This document shows, in pieces, positions 35,064 through 44,900 of a stretch of DNA of 64,000 nucleotides. The position numbers and the translations under genes were made by a program. The stretch's first letter is position 1. Each line of letters opens with the position of its first letter. This DNA is from Candidatus Brachybacter algidus (GTDB lineage: Bacteria; Bacteroidota; Bacteroidia; Chitinophagales; Saprospiraceae): contig JADJSK010000008.1 of NCBI GenBank assembly GCA_016711705.1, positions 13,151-77,150 on the forward strand, read 5' to 3'. Below the pieces are notes generated by a model, which made no database searches, had not been told where the DNA came from, and saw only the letters and a program-made list of their open reading frames with translations.

Positions 35064-35481
35064 TTAGTACAGCCGCTTTTCTCCAAGGTTTTCCCAAGTA
35101 TCGAAAGGAGCATTAAAATTACTCATGTCCATTTTTATAAATGGAATACTACGATCACTATGTGGAAGATCCAATTCGCGATAAATGAAAGAATCATCAA
35201 ATCCTGCCTTCGCAGCATCGTCCTTACTTGCAATATAATAAACGCAGGATACAATCTGTCAGTTGAAAATCGTTCAAGGCCTTGCACGCATTCCTGATGG
35301 CTATCACTTCTGCATGAGCAGTAGGATCATTCGTGGTGGTGACACTATTGGCGCCGGAAGCGATTATTTTGCCATCTTTCACTACAATTGCTCCAAATGG
35401 TCCACCTCCATCCAGGACATTTTGAACAGCAAGGTTGATGGCACTTTCACCAAGTTCGCGTAAAGTCAGATCTTCATTCAT
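35064..35481 (-). pseudogene. cytidine/guanine deaminase-family protein lacking its PCxxC zinc site
   Basis: The N-terminal half (35481 leftwards) is a nucleoside deaminase with GGPFGAIVVKDGKIIASG and the first zinc motif DPTAHAEVIAI (H-A-E). After LTDCI the frame breaks, and from about 35250 another frame resumes with CVYYIASKDDAAKAGFDDSF and continues to TWENLGEKRLY, stop at 35064-35066. The segment normally carrying TSCEPCPMC and about ten further residues is absent, so both the second zinc motif and the reading frame are lost. Family (GuaD/TadA-like) is clear. It is inactive unless the gap is an assembly error. Confidence 0.8.
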
Positions 35482-35832
35482 TTTTTATCAATTAGTAACT
35501 CAAGTTTTCGAGTAAGGTTAAATATTGCTTAACATATATATATAATAGAATAATAATATATCTTAATATTTTGATATCTAATTTATTATCCAAACAATTA
35601 ATATTTTAATTAATCTGTTCTCTCAAATATAAGCGTAACACAACATTCGAAGTTTTATCCTAACTTAATCCCGAGTCATTTTATAAGATTTTTCTACTCC
35701 TAATGCAAACGTGTATAACCTAGCTCGGGGACTTCCGCTATACTCCAGGTTTCTGACTTCTAACCAAAGATCAATGATACCAACGGGTTAAACGAATATA
35801 ATCGCGTTGAAACTTCATTTAGTATGGTTGAT
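35482..35832. other. Gene-free A/T-rich spacer
   Basis: 351 nt without a plausible frame or repeat. Strongly A/T-rich between 35510 and 35640. Nothing recognised. Confidence 0.5.
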
Positions 35833-36672
35833 TTAGTAGGTCTCAGCCCTATGCTTAGCAGTTTCTAATTTCCAATTTTTCCATTTTTCTCCCAATACTT
35901 TTTTCATACCTTTATCTATGACAGAGTGCTGAACAAGGTTTCTAACAGCTACAAATTTATTAGCAATACTGTTATGAGCTCTCAGTGCCAAGGAGAAACC
36001 ACTATCCACGTATTCAATATAATGCCACCAATGAGGGGGTATATAAATAGTATCACCATGTTCGAGGATGGCTTCGATGCCTTCTGCCTTGCGCAATGCG
36101 GGAAATTTGTCATAGTCCGGATTATGCAAATCTACTTGACTTTGGACTGTAAATGGCTGATGATAAAGGTATTTTGATTGATCTTTGTCAAAGAGTAAGA
36201 CTTTCTTTTTTGTATGGAATTGTGTGAGAAAATTAGAAGGACAATCAATATCAAAATGCAATGGCGTGATGCTGTCTTTACCTCCAAAAAACATAAAAGG
36301 GAGCGTTTTTACAAAACCATCCATAATAGTAGGCCAGGTAAAATCTTCTCTTAATTCCGGAGCTTCAGCAAAAATATTAAATAAGAATAGGCGCAAATCT
36401 GTTGGACCTTTTTCGATAGCCTCAATATATGTCTTGAAAGCAACCTTCTTCTTTTCCATATAATGCGCACCAGGATTATGGAAATTTTTATCCACAAGGG
36501 GTACCTGAAGGTCTCCGTATTTTTCTTTAAAGAAATCAAAGGACCACTTATCCAACCCTACCCAATCCTTCGACATGTCGGTAAGTATAACCGGCAGATT
36601 CTTATCCAAATATTCATTTTTAAATGCTTCTTTGGATAAATTTGACCTTCTTTCTATTGACTTGAGAATCAT
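35833..36672 (-). CDS. cupin-like JmjC-domain protein (2-oxoglutarate oxygenase fold)
   Basis: A 279-residue Cupin_8 protein. Metal ligands suggested by TPLHFDIDCPSNFLTQFH (H-x-D) and by the distal histidine in GDTIYIPPHWWHYIEYVD. The start region NLPVILTDMSKDWVGLDKWS is typical of the FIH/JMJD-like subfamily. Predicted Fe(II)/2-oxoglutarate hydroxylase of a protein or small molecule; substrate unknown. Single gene. Confidence 0.85.
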   Translation of the reverse strand: MILKSIERRSNLSKEAFKNEYLDKNLPVILTDMSKDWVGLDKWSFDFFKEKYGDLQVPLVDKNFHNPGAHYMEKKKVAFKTYIEAIEKGPTDLRLFLFNIFAEAPELREDFTWPTIMDGFVKTLPFMFFGGKDSITPLHFDIDCPSNFLTQFHTKKKVLLFDKDQSKYLYHQPFTVQSQVDLHNPDYDKFPALRKAEGIEAILEHGDTIYIPPHWWHYIEYVDSGFSLALRAHNSIANKFVAVRNLVQHSVIDKGMKKVLGEKWKNWKLETAKHRAETY

Positions 36673-36883
36673 GAGCTTAGAAAATATACTTGATAAATTT
36701 TTAATATATATATTAAATCTATAACTGAAGGCTATAAAGCCTTATTAAGATTTAATCATCTCCATACCCTATTAACTAAAATATGGAATCTAAGTTTCAT
36801 TTTGACTTAGTTTTTATTCAAATTAATTAACGCCAGTTTTGTTCAAATCGTGCATAAAATTTGAAGTAAATTCTTTGTATATT

Positions 36884-38755
36884 TTATTTAATTAAAAATT
36901 CGATGCTGGAGGGATGTACCTTGTCTCTAAATACTTCAACTTTAGACTTTACAAAGTCAGATTGTTTACATGTGTAGATATTTACAAATTGTTGAGGATT
37001 CCTGTCGAAAAGAGGAAACCACGAACTCTGTATCTGCACCATGATGCGATGTCCCTTTCTAAAATTGTGTGCAATGTCCGGCAAATTGAACTTTACTCTA
37101 TCATCCTTACCGGGTTTGAAGCCCTCCGGATCAGAAAAACTATTCCTATATCTGCCACGCATTATCTCGCCACGAACCAGCATCTGATAACCACCCATGG
37201 GCACTTTATCAGAAGAGTATTCTTTGAAATCATCAGGAAAGACATCAATTATTTTTACAACAAAATCAGCATCTGTAGTAGATAATTTAACAAAAAGGTC
37301 TGCTATTACAGGACCTATTGCCGTCACATCTTCTTCAAGTATATCGGATTGATAGGTGAGAACATCACTCCTTTGGGAAGTAAATCTTTGATCATCAAGC
37401 ATATATTCTCTGGTTCTGTTCCAGCCAATCTCACTTCTGTAAGGAACCGGATGGGCAGGATCACTTATGTAAGAATCTGACCCGGTAGCTTTATCTGATG
37501 CAGCATTCTGACTTAGGCCATTCTCTGATGTCAAGTACAACTTATAAGGACGTGAACCACTAGGTGGCCATGTTTCAAATTTATGCCAATTATTTTCTCC
37601 TGTTATGAAGACATTCACTTTGCCACCTTCCATTTTGTTAGGGCTGTCTTCCAGATATTTTTTAAAAAACGGGATCTCCATTTCATTCTGATACCATTCG
37701 GCAGTTTTTTGTCCAAATTTTACATTTCCAATTGAAGCTCCATCTCCTCTTCCACCCCAATTACCATGATACCATGGTCCCATGACGAGCATATTATCGG
37801 AAGAGCTGCTTTGTGATTCAAGGGTTTTAAAGGTATTCCATGCACCATAACAGTCTTCTGCATCGAAGAGACCACCGACGACCATCACGGCTGGTTTAAT
37901 GTCATTTAGATGAGGCAGTGGATTGCGGTCAGCCCAAAATTTATCCAAATCAGGATGTGCATACATATCATTCATAAACTGAAGACTATCTCCAAAGTAA
38001 TTCTTTTTAATATCGGACAATGCTCCGGCCTTCAACATAAAGTCGTATGAATCTTCTGAAAATTTTGATTTAACTGATGCATACTGCTTTAATGGATTTG
38101 GTCTTGGCAATCCAAAGCTCCTGTAAAAATTAAAAGCATCCATCAATGCAAATGCTCCATTATGATGAAAATCATCTCCTCTGAACCAATCTGTCACAGG
38201 TGCTTGCGGGCTTACGGCTTTCAACGCTGGATGCCCTGACAGTGCAGCCATCGTAGCGTAAAAACCGGGATATGAAATACCCATGATACCAACATTGCCA
38301 TTATTGTTTTTCACATTATTGACCAGCCAATCAACGGTATCATAAGTATCTGAAGCCTCGTCTATATCCTTGCTTGATTTTTTGTTAGTGATAAATGGCC
38401 TGATATCTTCAAATACGCCTTCACTCATAAACCTTCCGCGCACATCCTGAAACACTATAATATATCCTGCTCTTAGGTAATATTTATGATAGGTATTGTA
38501 TAGTTCGGCAAATTTTTCCACGCCATAAGGTCTACATGAATACGGGGTTCTTACCATTATGATAGGATGCTTTTTTGACAAATCCGTGGGAATATAAACG
38601 GAAGTAAAAAGGCTTATACCATCGCGCATTTTGATCATCTTCTCCTCCTTTGTATAATGCATCCGCATATACAGGGAGTCCTGACTGTTCTGGGCTGATA
38701 GTGAGTGAAATACATTTAAACAAAGGAATAGAAGAAAAAATCTAGCAAATCTCAT
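36884..38755 (-). CDS. secreted CocE/NonD-family hydrolase (X-Pro dipeptidyl-peptidase-like)
   Basis: A 623-residue protein with a signal peptide (MRFARFFLLFLCLNVFHSLS). S15-type alpha/beta hydrolase: IIMVRTPYSCRPYG, FQDVRGRFMSEGVF, nucleophile serine in GNVGIMGISYPGFYATMAAL, acidic residue region VVGGLFDAEDCYGAW and histidine in MGPWYHGNWGG. C-terminal jelly-roll domain (VPYRSEIGWNRTREYMLDDQ onward). Family members cleave acyl esters or N-terminal Xaa-Pro peptides; specificity not predictable. Confidence 0.92.
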   Translation of the reverse strand: MRFARFFLLFLCLNVFHSLSAQNSQDSLYMRMHYTKEEKMIKMRDGISLFTSVYIPTDLSKKHPIIMVRTPYSCRPYGVEKFAELYNTYHKYYLRAGYIIVFQDVRGRFMSEGVFEDIRPFITNKKSSKDIDEASDTYDTVDWLVNNVKNNNGNVGIMGISYPGFYATMAALSGHPALKAVSPQAPVTDWFRGDDFHHNGAFALMDAFNFYRSFGLPRPNPLKQYASVKSKFSEDSYDFMLKAGALSDIKKNYFGDSLQFMNDMYAHPDLDKFWADRNPLPHLNDIKPAVMVVGGLFDAEDCYGAWNTFKTLESQSSSSDNMLVMGPWYHGNWGGRGDGASIGNVKFGQKTAEWYQNEMEIPFFKKYLEDSPNKMEGGKVNVFITGENNWHKFETWPPSGSRPYKLYLTSENGLSQNAASDKATGSDSYISDPAHPVPYRSEIGWNRTREYMLDDQRFTSQRSDVLTYQSDILEEDVTAIGPVIADLFVKLSTTDADFVVKIIDVFPDDFKEYSSDKVPMGGYQMLVRGEIMRGRYRNSFSDPEGFKPGKDDRVKFNLPDIAHNFRKGHRIMVQIQSSWFPLFDRNPQQFVNIYTCKQSDFVKSKVEVFRDKVHPSSIEFLIK

Positions 38756-38993
38756 AGAATGAATATTAATTACAGATAAAATTAATTAAATCTTCATCAG
38801 TTGGGCAAATATTAATGCAAGCAAAGTCAAATTTTGAAAAGTATTGTAATTTTTGAAAGGTAATTGTCTTATTGGATGTGAACGAATCTATTAAGGAGTA
38901 TTTGCTATTATAGCAACGACATTCTGTATAAGAGAATAAAACAACGATTCAAATAGGTGGGACATCTATGTGGTAATGCGATAGGAAGCTAAT

Positions 38994-39027
38994 AAAAAGC
39001 AGATCCGGAAAATGGATCTGCTTTTTT
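38994..39027 (-). terminator. Terminator downstream of sprA
   Basis: AAAAAGCAGATCC (38994-39006), 7-nt loop, GGATCTGCTTTTT (39014-39026): perfect 13-bp symmetric stem with A- and T-tracts, 18 nt past the sprA stop. Can act on either strand. Confidence 0.92.
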
Positions 39028-39044
39028 ACCAATAATATTCTTAG

Positions 39045-41945
39045 TTAATTCAAAAGGAATCGGAATGTTACCCCTCCTCTTTGAGATATCGTCTTAAACT
39101 GTTGTGATGTCTTAGGACTTGAAAGATTGTAGTCATAAAACAGTCTGAGTGTAAGATTCTTGTTGTATTCATACTCAATATTCGGGGCTATTCTAAATGT
39201 AGTAGCACCTCTTGAAGTAAGTGTCCTGTCCTGATCTATAAAATGACTCACAGAAATATCATCTCGGTAAGATACATCCAGTCTAAAAATAAGGTCATTG
39301 GCAGAAGGTGCTTTTCTGGAGCCACCGGCACCTGGCTGTGAGGAAGTTTTGGTTGTATCTTTTTCCTTATCCTTTTTCTTCTTAGATTTTTTCTTTTGGA
39401 ATTCTTTCATGAAAGGCAACTTTACATTGTGCATTTCATATCCTGCTCCAATCGTGAAATCAGAAGTTTTAGTCTCATTCACCAGGTTATCAACGAATGA
39501 CAAAGAAAGGTTTCTGATTTTTTTATAATCTACATTAAAGGTAATGTCATTTTTAGTTTTAAAATCGAACCTGATCAAAGGGGACAATCCTTCAGTGATA
39601 GAAATAGCAGGTATCTCCAGCCTACTGTAATAGTTCTGTGTGATCGGATTGACCAATGTCGGGTCATTAGCATCGAAATAAGGAGAGGTATTAAAGCTAT
39701 TGACTGTCAACGTAGATTTATAGGCATGAGAAACATTGATACTCGAAAAATATTTCTTAAAGAAAGCAATCTTAGTCAGTCCATTATATGTCACTTGCCA
39801 GTTGACCTTTGGAGTAGTCTTAAATGCATCTAAATTCTGCGTGGCGGCACTTTTGTTTGAATAAGCAGCCAGGAAGGCAGGTACAAGCACCTCTTGCTGT
39901 ATCCTTCCAAACCCTTCAGCATATCCTGTAGTTGGATCCGGATTAGTACCTAACCTATTTGAAATAACCACTCTATTGGATTCAAATCGCTTGAACACAT
40001 CGTCAATATCATTAAAGAAAGTACCCAATGTAAAGAAAGTCGTGGTATAAGAACCGACATCCCTGCCGCTATATCTACCAAACCCTTCTCCGGGGGCCTT
40101 GATCTTGAACAATTCTGTGTGCGTTTCCTGATAGGTCTTACCCGCGTTTAGATCAATTTTAAAATCGTTGAAAGGTTCTAAATTGACTCTTCCTTCTATG
40201 ACTTGATTCTTACCAAGGATAACCAATTGATTTTGGAATATATTCTTAGTGATCCATTGATTATTCGGTGCTATGGCCCTTTCAAAATATGCATTGTCGG
40301 GTTGCCAGCCAGCTACATAACTAAGTCCGGGAGCATCCCAGGAGTCCATACCCAAAGCTGTGGTCTTAGGTGTATATCCAGGAATTGATGAGTTTAAGTT
40401 TTCCGTATAGGTTAATCTGGCTTTTCTCACACTAAGCAATGGCCTTATCAATATACGTTCTGCAAGGGATGGTTGATAGTTCGCCCTCCTCTCTATTCGT
40501 TCCTGCTTGCGTTTAGCCTTGTCTTTTTCTTTCTTAAGCTTAGCTTTTTCTGCTTTAGTCAGACTCGCTGTGGAAGTAGAGTCTACTTTTGCATCACCAT
40601 CCTTATTTTTACCTATTTTACCATCTTCAGGAGTATTTTTATCGCCTTGTTTCTTTGGAGGTGTGACTTTATCACCTTTTTTAGGAGTAGTCTTAGTACC
40701 GGGTTTTTCAATCTTTTTGAGATAGTCCCATTTAGCATATAATCTATCAAAACTTAGATCAGCATTGATCTGTCTGATCTGAGTATTCTGGATCACATTA
40801 CCCAAAGTATCCACATTGATAGCAGCAGCACTCCAGGTATATGAACCTCCGTACAATGCCCGCATCGTAACCCACTCCATGAATGGAATGTTTTTAAATG
40901 GCACGTTATAGTTCAGGTTGAATGTATGCTTATAGTTTTTATTCCTTCCAAGATTTTTTACATTATTCCATATTTCGGCTCGATTGCTATTGGTATTAAA
41001 AGCAGGATCAGGAAGCCCGGAATCTACAAATCTGTCACTTAATTCATCTATTACTGCAGTATTCTGAGCGACAAAATCAAATTTCAATGATTTGGTGAGA
41101 TCCCAGTTAAGACTGTAATTTCTATCCCACAAGAAGTTCCTTGTTCTCCAGGTACTTTGGAATGGATCCGTAAACCTGTACAATTTAGTGCTGTATAATC
41201 TATTGAGTTGGGTATTAAAGGTAAATGTATTGGGAACCAAATTAAAATTAAGGTCCGTAATAAACTTGACGTATTTATCCTTTTTGATTGCCTTAGCAAA
41301 TGGAGCTATATAAAGAGGCTTCATTGTAAAGTTGTAATCGAATCCACCTTTGTATTGATCTGTTTGATCATTGGCTATGATGGGATCAGTACGTTTAGTT
41401 CTGGAATGTCCATAAGTAAAACTAAAGTTTTCTATGTCCCACGGAAGCGGAGTTGAGGCTTTGTTTAATCTCTCTTTGCGTACATTATTGAATGAATAAC
41501 TGGTAATATTTTCGTATTCTATCGCTTGTTCGCGAAGACTATCTTTGACATTTGCATCTACAGTATTCAGTTTATCTTTCAATTTTATATCGAGATCGTA
41601 AGGATCATATTCTGGTGTTTTGACACTGGTAGTATACTGATAGTAAAAAGGAATTTTAATTCCGGTCTTACCCGGTATAAATTTACCAAGTTCCAGATTG
41701 GTGCTGATATCATATTGATAGTTGGATTCAATAGCTCTCTCCTGGAGTCTTTGATCCAGCGCTCCCCATCCAAGTGAAGAATATGCGCCTGAAAGCGTAA
41801 GTGTTCCGAGGTCAGCAAGTTGAAAATCTAATCTGGAGATAGCAGCTACACCACCTCGCTCATCGAATCCTGTCATCCGGAGTTCATTGACCCAGATCTC
41901 ACCACACCGGGGTATTCCGCCATCTTTATTATGGATGCCTATCAT
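39045..41945 (-). CDS. sprA: SprA, C-terminal part (frameshifted)
   Basis: Continuation of the SprA frame at 41942-46417. Inserting one base in the GTAAAGGGA stretch (plus strand about 41976-41981) gives KGNPNLGYVKGIMIGIHNKD and then this 966-residue section, starting CGEIWVNELRMTGFDERGG and ending in a long run of beta-barrel strands (NIEYEYNKNLTLRLFYDYNL to RGGVTFRFLLN). A Lys/Asp-rich segment with PPKKQGDKNTPEDGK and a second KKKSKKKKDKEKD lie in loops. SprA is the giant outer-membrane barrel forming the T9SS translocon pore. Confidence 0.88.
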   Translation of the reverse strand: MIGIHNKDGGIPRCGEIWVNELRMTGFDERGGVAAISRLDFQLADLGTLTLSGAYSSLGWGALDQRLQERAIESNYQYDISTNLELGKFIPGKTGIKIPFYYQYTTSVKTPEYDPYDLDIKLKDKLNTVDANVKDSLREQAIEYENITSYSFNNVRKERLNKASTPLPWDIENFSFTYGHSRTKRTDPIIANDQTDQYKGGFDYNFTMKPLYIAPFAKAIKKDKYVKFITDLNFNLVPNTFTFNTQLNRLYSTKLYRFTDPFQSTWRTRNFLWDRNYSLNWDLTKSLKFDFVAQNTAVIDELSDRFVDSGLPDPAFNTNSNRAEIWNNVKNLGRNKNYKHTFNLNYNVPFKNIPFMEWVTMRALYGGSYTWSAAAINVDTLGNVIQNTQIRQINADLSFDRLYAKWDYLKKIEKPGTKTTPKKGDKVTPPKKQGDKNTPEDGKIGKNKDGDAKVDSTSTASLTKAEKAKLKKEKDKAKRKQERIERRANYQPSLAERILIRPLLSVRKARLTYTENLNSSIPGYTPKTTALGMDSWDAPGLSYVAGWQPDNAYFERAIAPNNQWITKNIFQNQLVILGKNQVIEGRVNLEPFNDFKIDLNAGKTYQETHTELFKIKAPGEGFGRYSGRDVGSYTTTFFTLGTFFNDIDDVFKRFESNRVVISNRLGTNPDPTTGYAEGFGRIQQEVLVPAFLAAYSNKSAATQNLDAFKTTPKVNWQVTYNGLTKIAFFKKYFSSINVSHAYKSTLTVNSFNTSPYFDANDPTLVNPITQNYYSRLEIPAISITEGLSPLIRFDFKTKNDITFNVDYKKIRNLSLSFVDNLVNETKTSDFTIGAGYEMHNVKLPFMKEFQKKKSKKKKDKEKDTTKTSSQPGAGGSRKAPSANDLIFRLDVSYRDDISVSHFIDQDRTLTSRGATTFRIAPNIEYEYNKNLTLRLFYDYNLSSPKTSQQFKTISQRGGVTFRFLLN

Positions 41946-44900
41946 GATTCCTTTGACGTAACCAAGGTTAGGATTCCCTTTACAGTAATGGTATTATTTG
42001 GTTTCTCTGGATCCGGCTTGGAGTAATAAGTACCTACACCATTTAATTTATTCCTTTCTTCTTTCAATTTAGTGAGCACTTCCAAAGGAAAATTGAAAGC
42101 ATTCTGTTCCAGCCATACTTCATCACTGTATAAAAAGATGTCATTGGACAATGCTTTAAGTTTGTCCAGATCTGACATTTTTAATGGAACCTCATATTCA
42201 TAATAGTTATCAGTAAAGTCACTACCGATTCTCAGGAAGAGGCTTAAATCTCCTTCAGGAATTGAGTTATTCTGATCAGCAAGAGTCTCCGCATGAACAA
42301 ACATTTTCAATCGGTCATATCTCCTCATGTCAATGTTTGTATTTTTAAATACACCTACTCTATAATCTTCAGGTAGATTACAGAAATTCATTGCAAGTGA
42401 TTGTTCATTCTGAAATGTCTCTGCATATGCACCTACAGCTCTCTCCAATCTCAAACCTTTAGGCAGGACATAGGATACCGGGATTTTGGCAGAGTTGTCT
42501 TCAAAATTGACTGCATTCAGATCAAATTTTAGATCTGAAAAAGGTGGTTGAATAATGATAGGACCGTCTATAGCGCCCGTAATACCTCTGGTGTACTTCC
42601 TCCATTGATTCCTGACAAGATCCATTCGTGCAAATCGCATGATGGTTTGTTGACCGAAATCTTTCATGAATAATCTCATGAATCGAATAGATCGAAAATC
42701 GCTAATACCTCCTACTGTTTGTGTTGGCTGATTGATCGGAACTTTAAATCTGTACCAAACCTCCTCATCATTTCGGCCATGTATCGTATCTGTAATGAAT
42801 TGGTTCAGCTTAATTCCATTACCACCGTCCCACTCTATTGGAATCTCGTATTGATAATATGCTTCAGATTCGTTCAGCGAGTTGTCATTGTTTATATCTT
42901 CGCGATCGGGATAGTTGGTAGAGGCTGATTGGACACTTGCATTACTTTGTGTAGGCTTTGAATTACCTTCTTGTCCGTTGAACTTCCTATATCTTTCAAG
43001 AATGGGAGAATTGTTGTCAAATTCTCTAAAATGCTGGAAGTCATCGGCAGAAGGATCAGCAAGGATTTTTGCTTTTGCATCCGCACTCAAATTCGAGTTT
43101 TGAATTGCATTGATAAAATCAGTATAGTATGCTCTTTCCTGTTCGCTGTTTAATGCATCAAGTCCAACATCCTGAGCCTGACGCTTGGTAAGGTCATTGT
43201 CAAAAGCATTGATAAATTGGTTCACTGCCGGAATATTACCCCATACTGAATTAAATATTTTTTGATTGTCATCATTTGGACCAGGCAAACCGTTTTCAAA
43301 GAAATTTCTTGAATCCCTCAATACATCCTCAGAAACATTCCCTAAATTGATAAATATCTTACCGCTTGAAGTGTTTTGAACACCATTAGGTCTGGCCAAG
43401 AAAGGGCTTAACATATAGAATTCAATAAATTCATAGTTTTGTGCCTCAAAATCAGAGTTTGTAATAGCCCGTTGAATACCTGCCCATCTAGAAGTAGGTT
43501 CATTGAGACCACCCGCAGAGTTTAATCCTGCAGAAAATCCAGGATAACCACCCGGGATATCAAAGTTATAAGGCCCTCGCTCTGTTGGATCATATACTAC
43601 GTCAAAAGTATATAAGCCGTTGTTGATACCTACGACATTGTTCCTTCTTTTGAATACCTCATTAATAGCAACAAATCTCGAGTATGGGTCATTGATATCA
43701 GTTGGGTTTAAGGCATTAACCTCTGCACGGAACCAATTCAAGTGCGCTCTATTGGCACCATAGGCAAGATTGTTCGTCAACATTGATTCCTTGAAAAGCG
43801 GGTTATTGTTGGCATTATCGTTCTGAGGTACACTTGAGATAAACCATTCCTGGGTCGGGGTTCTTAGATCAAAACTCGATGTACTGCCTTCAAAGTCATC
43901 TATATAAGCAGAACCTCCTACGTCAGCCAAGTTATTGATAAACTTCGAATGACCCGGTTGTAGCAAGGCAAATTCGGAAGTCAAATTGACTTTTGAAGCT
44001 TCTTTAGTCTGAATCAAAGGCAACTTATCGACTAGTCTTGTCAACCATTCAGCATCTTTCGAAAAGTTGAAATCTACCCCATACACTTTATTATTAAGTG
44101 GATCATCTCCGAGATTGACTTTTTGAGTATATGGCCTTTCTGAGAGTCTCATGAAAGTACCTCCGATATTGATATTCTTATTTATAGCATAGTCAGCGCG
44201 CAAGCCCATCATTGACTTTTGCTGAAAACTGAATAAAGCATTATCCTCAAAGGAGACATTGACAGGTACTCCTGAAGTGAGATAGGCATCATTGATGATG
44301 TTGACCTTACCCGCAGAATAATCTATGGTATAATCTTGATTTTCTACCAGTTGCGTACCTCCGGCTGTCACCTTCACAGAACCCTGAGGCACATTAAATG
44401 CACCTAATGAGATCTCAGAAGAGACTGAAGATTTATACGACCCCTTTAAAGTAAATCGATTTTTCTCGGGATATTCACGTGCCCTGGTTATTGTCCTGGT
44501 ATAAAGATCAGGATAAGTATAGCGTTCAGCGAGGCTAGAATTATTAATTTTTTTGGCGAGGTCACTTCCAAATGGCTCTAGTACAGGGAACATGATCCTA
44601 CCAGTTCTGCTATTGATCGTGACGCCTTCCACAAAGTCAAATACTCCATCCGGCTGCGGATCACCCGTAGTGTTCAAGTTGTCCAGATTGAAAATTCTCA
44701 AAAGAGGTTGACCTTTGAGGTCTGTATCTGGAAGGAATCTCTTCTGCCCATAACCCGGATCTTCGTAAAAAACATCAAGTCTGAAGTCAAGCGCATTTGT
44801 TTGATAAGCTCCGACAGAATAGATGTTTTTCATCATCAGATTCCAAAGTGGAACTTCCGTTTTCTGCGAGGTCGCTTTCAGTAATTTGACAAAAATCACA

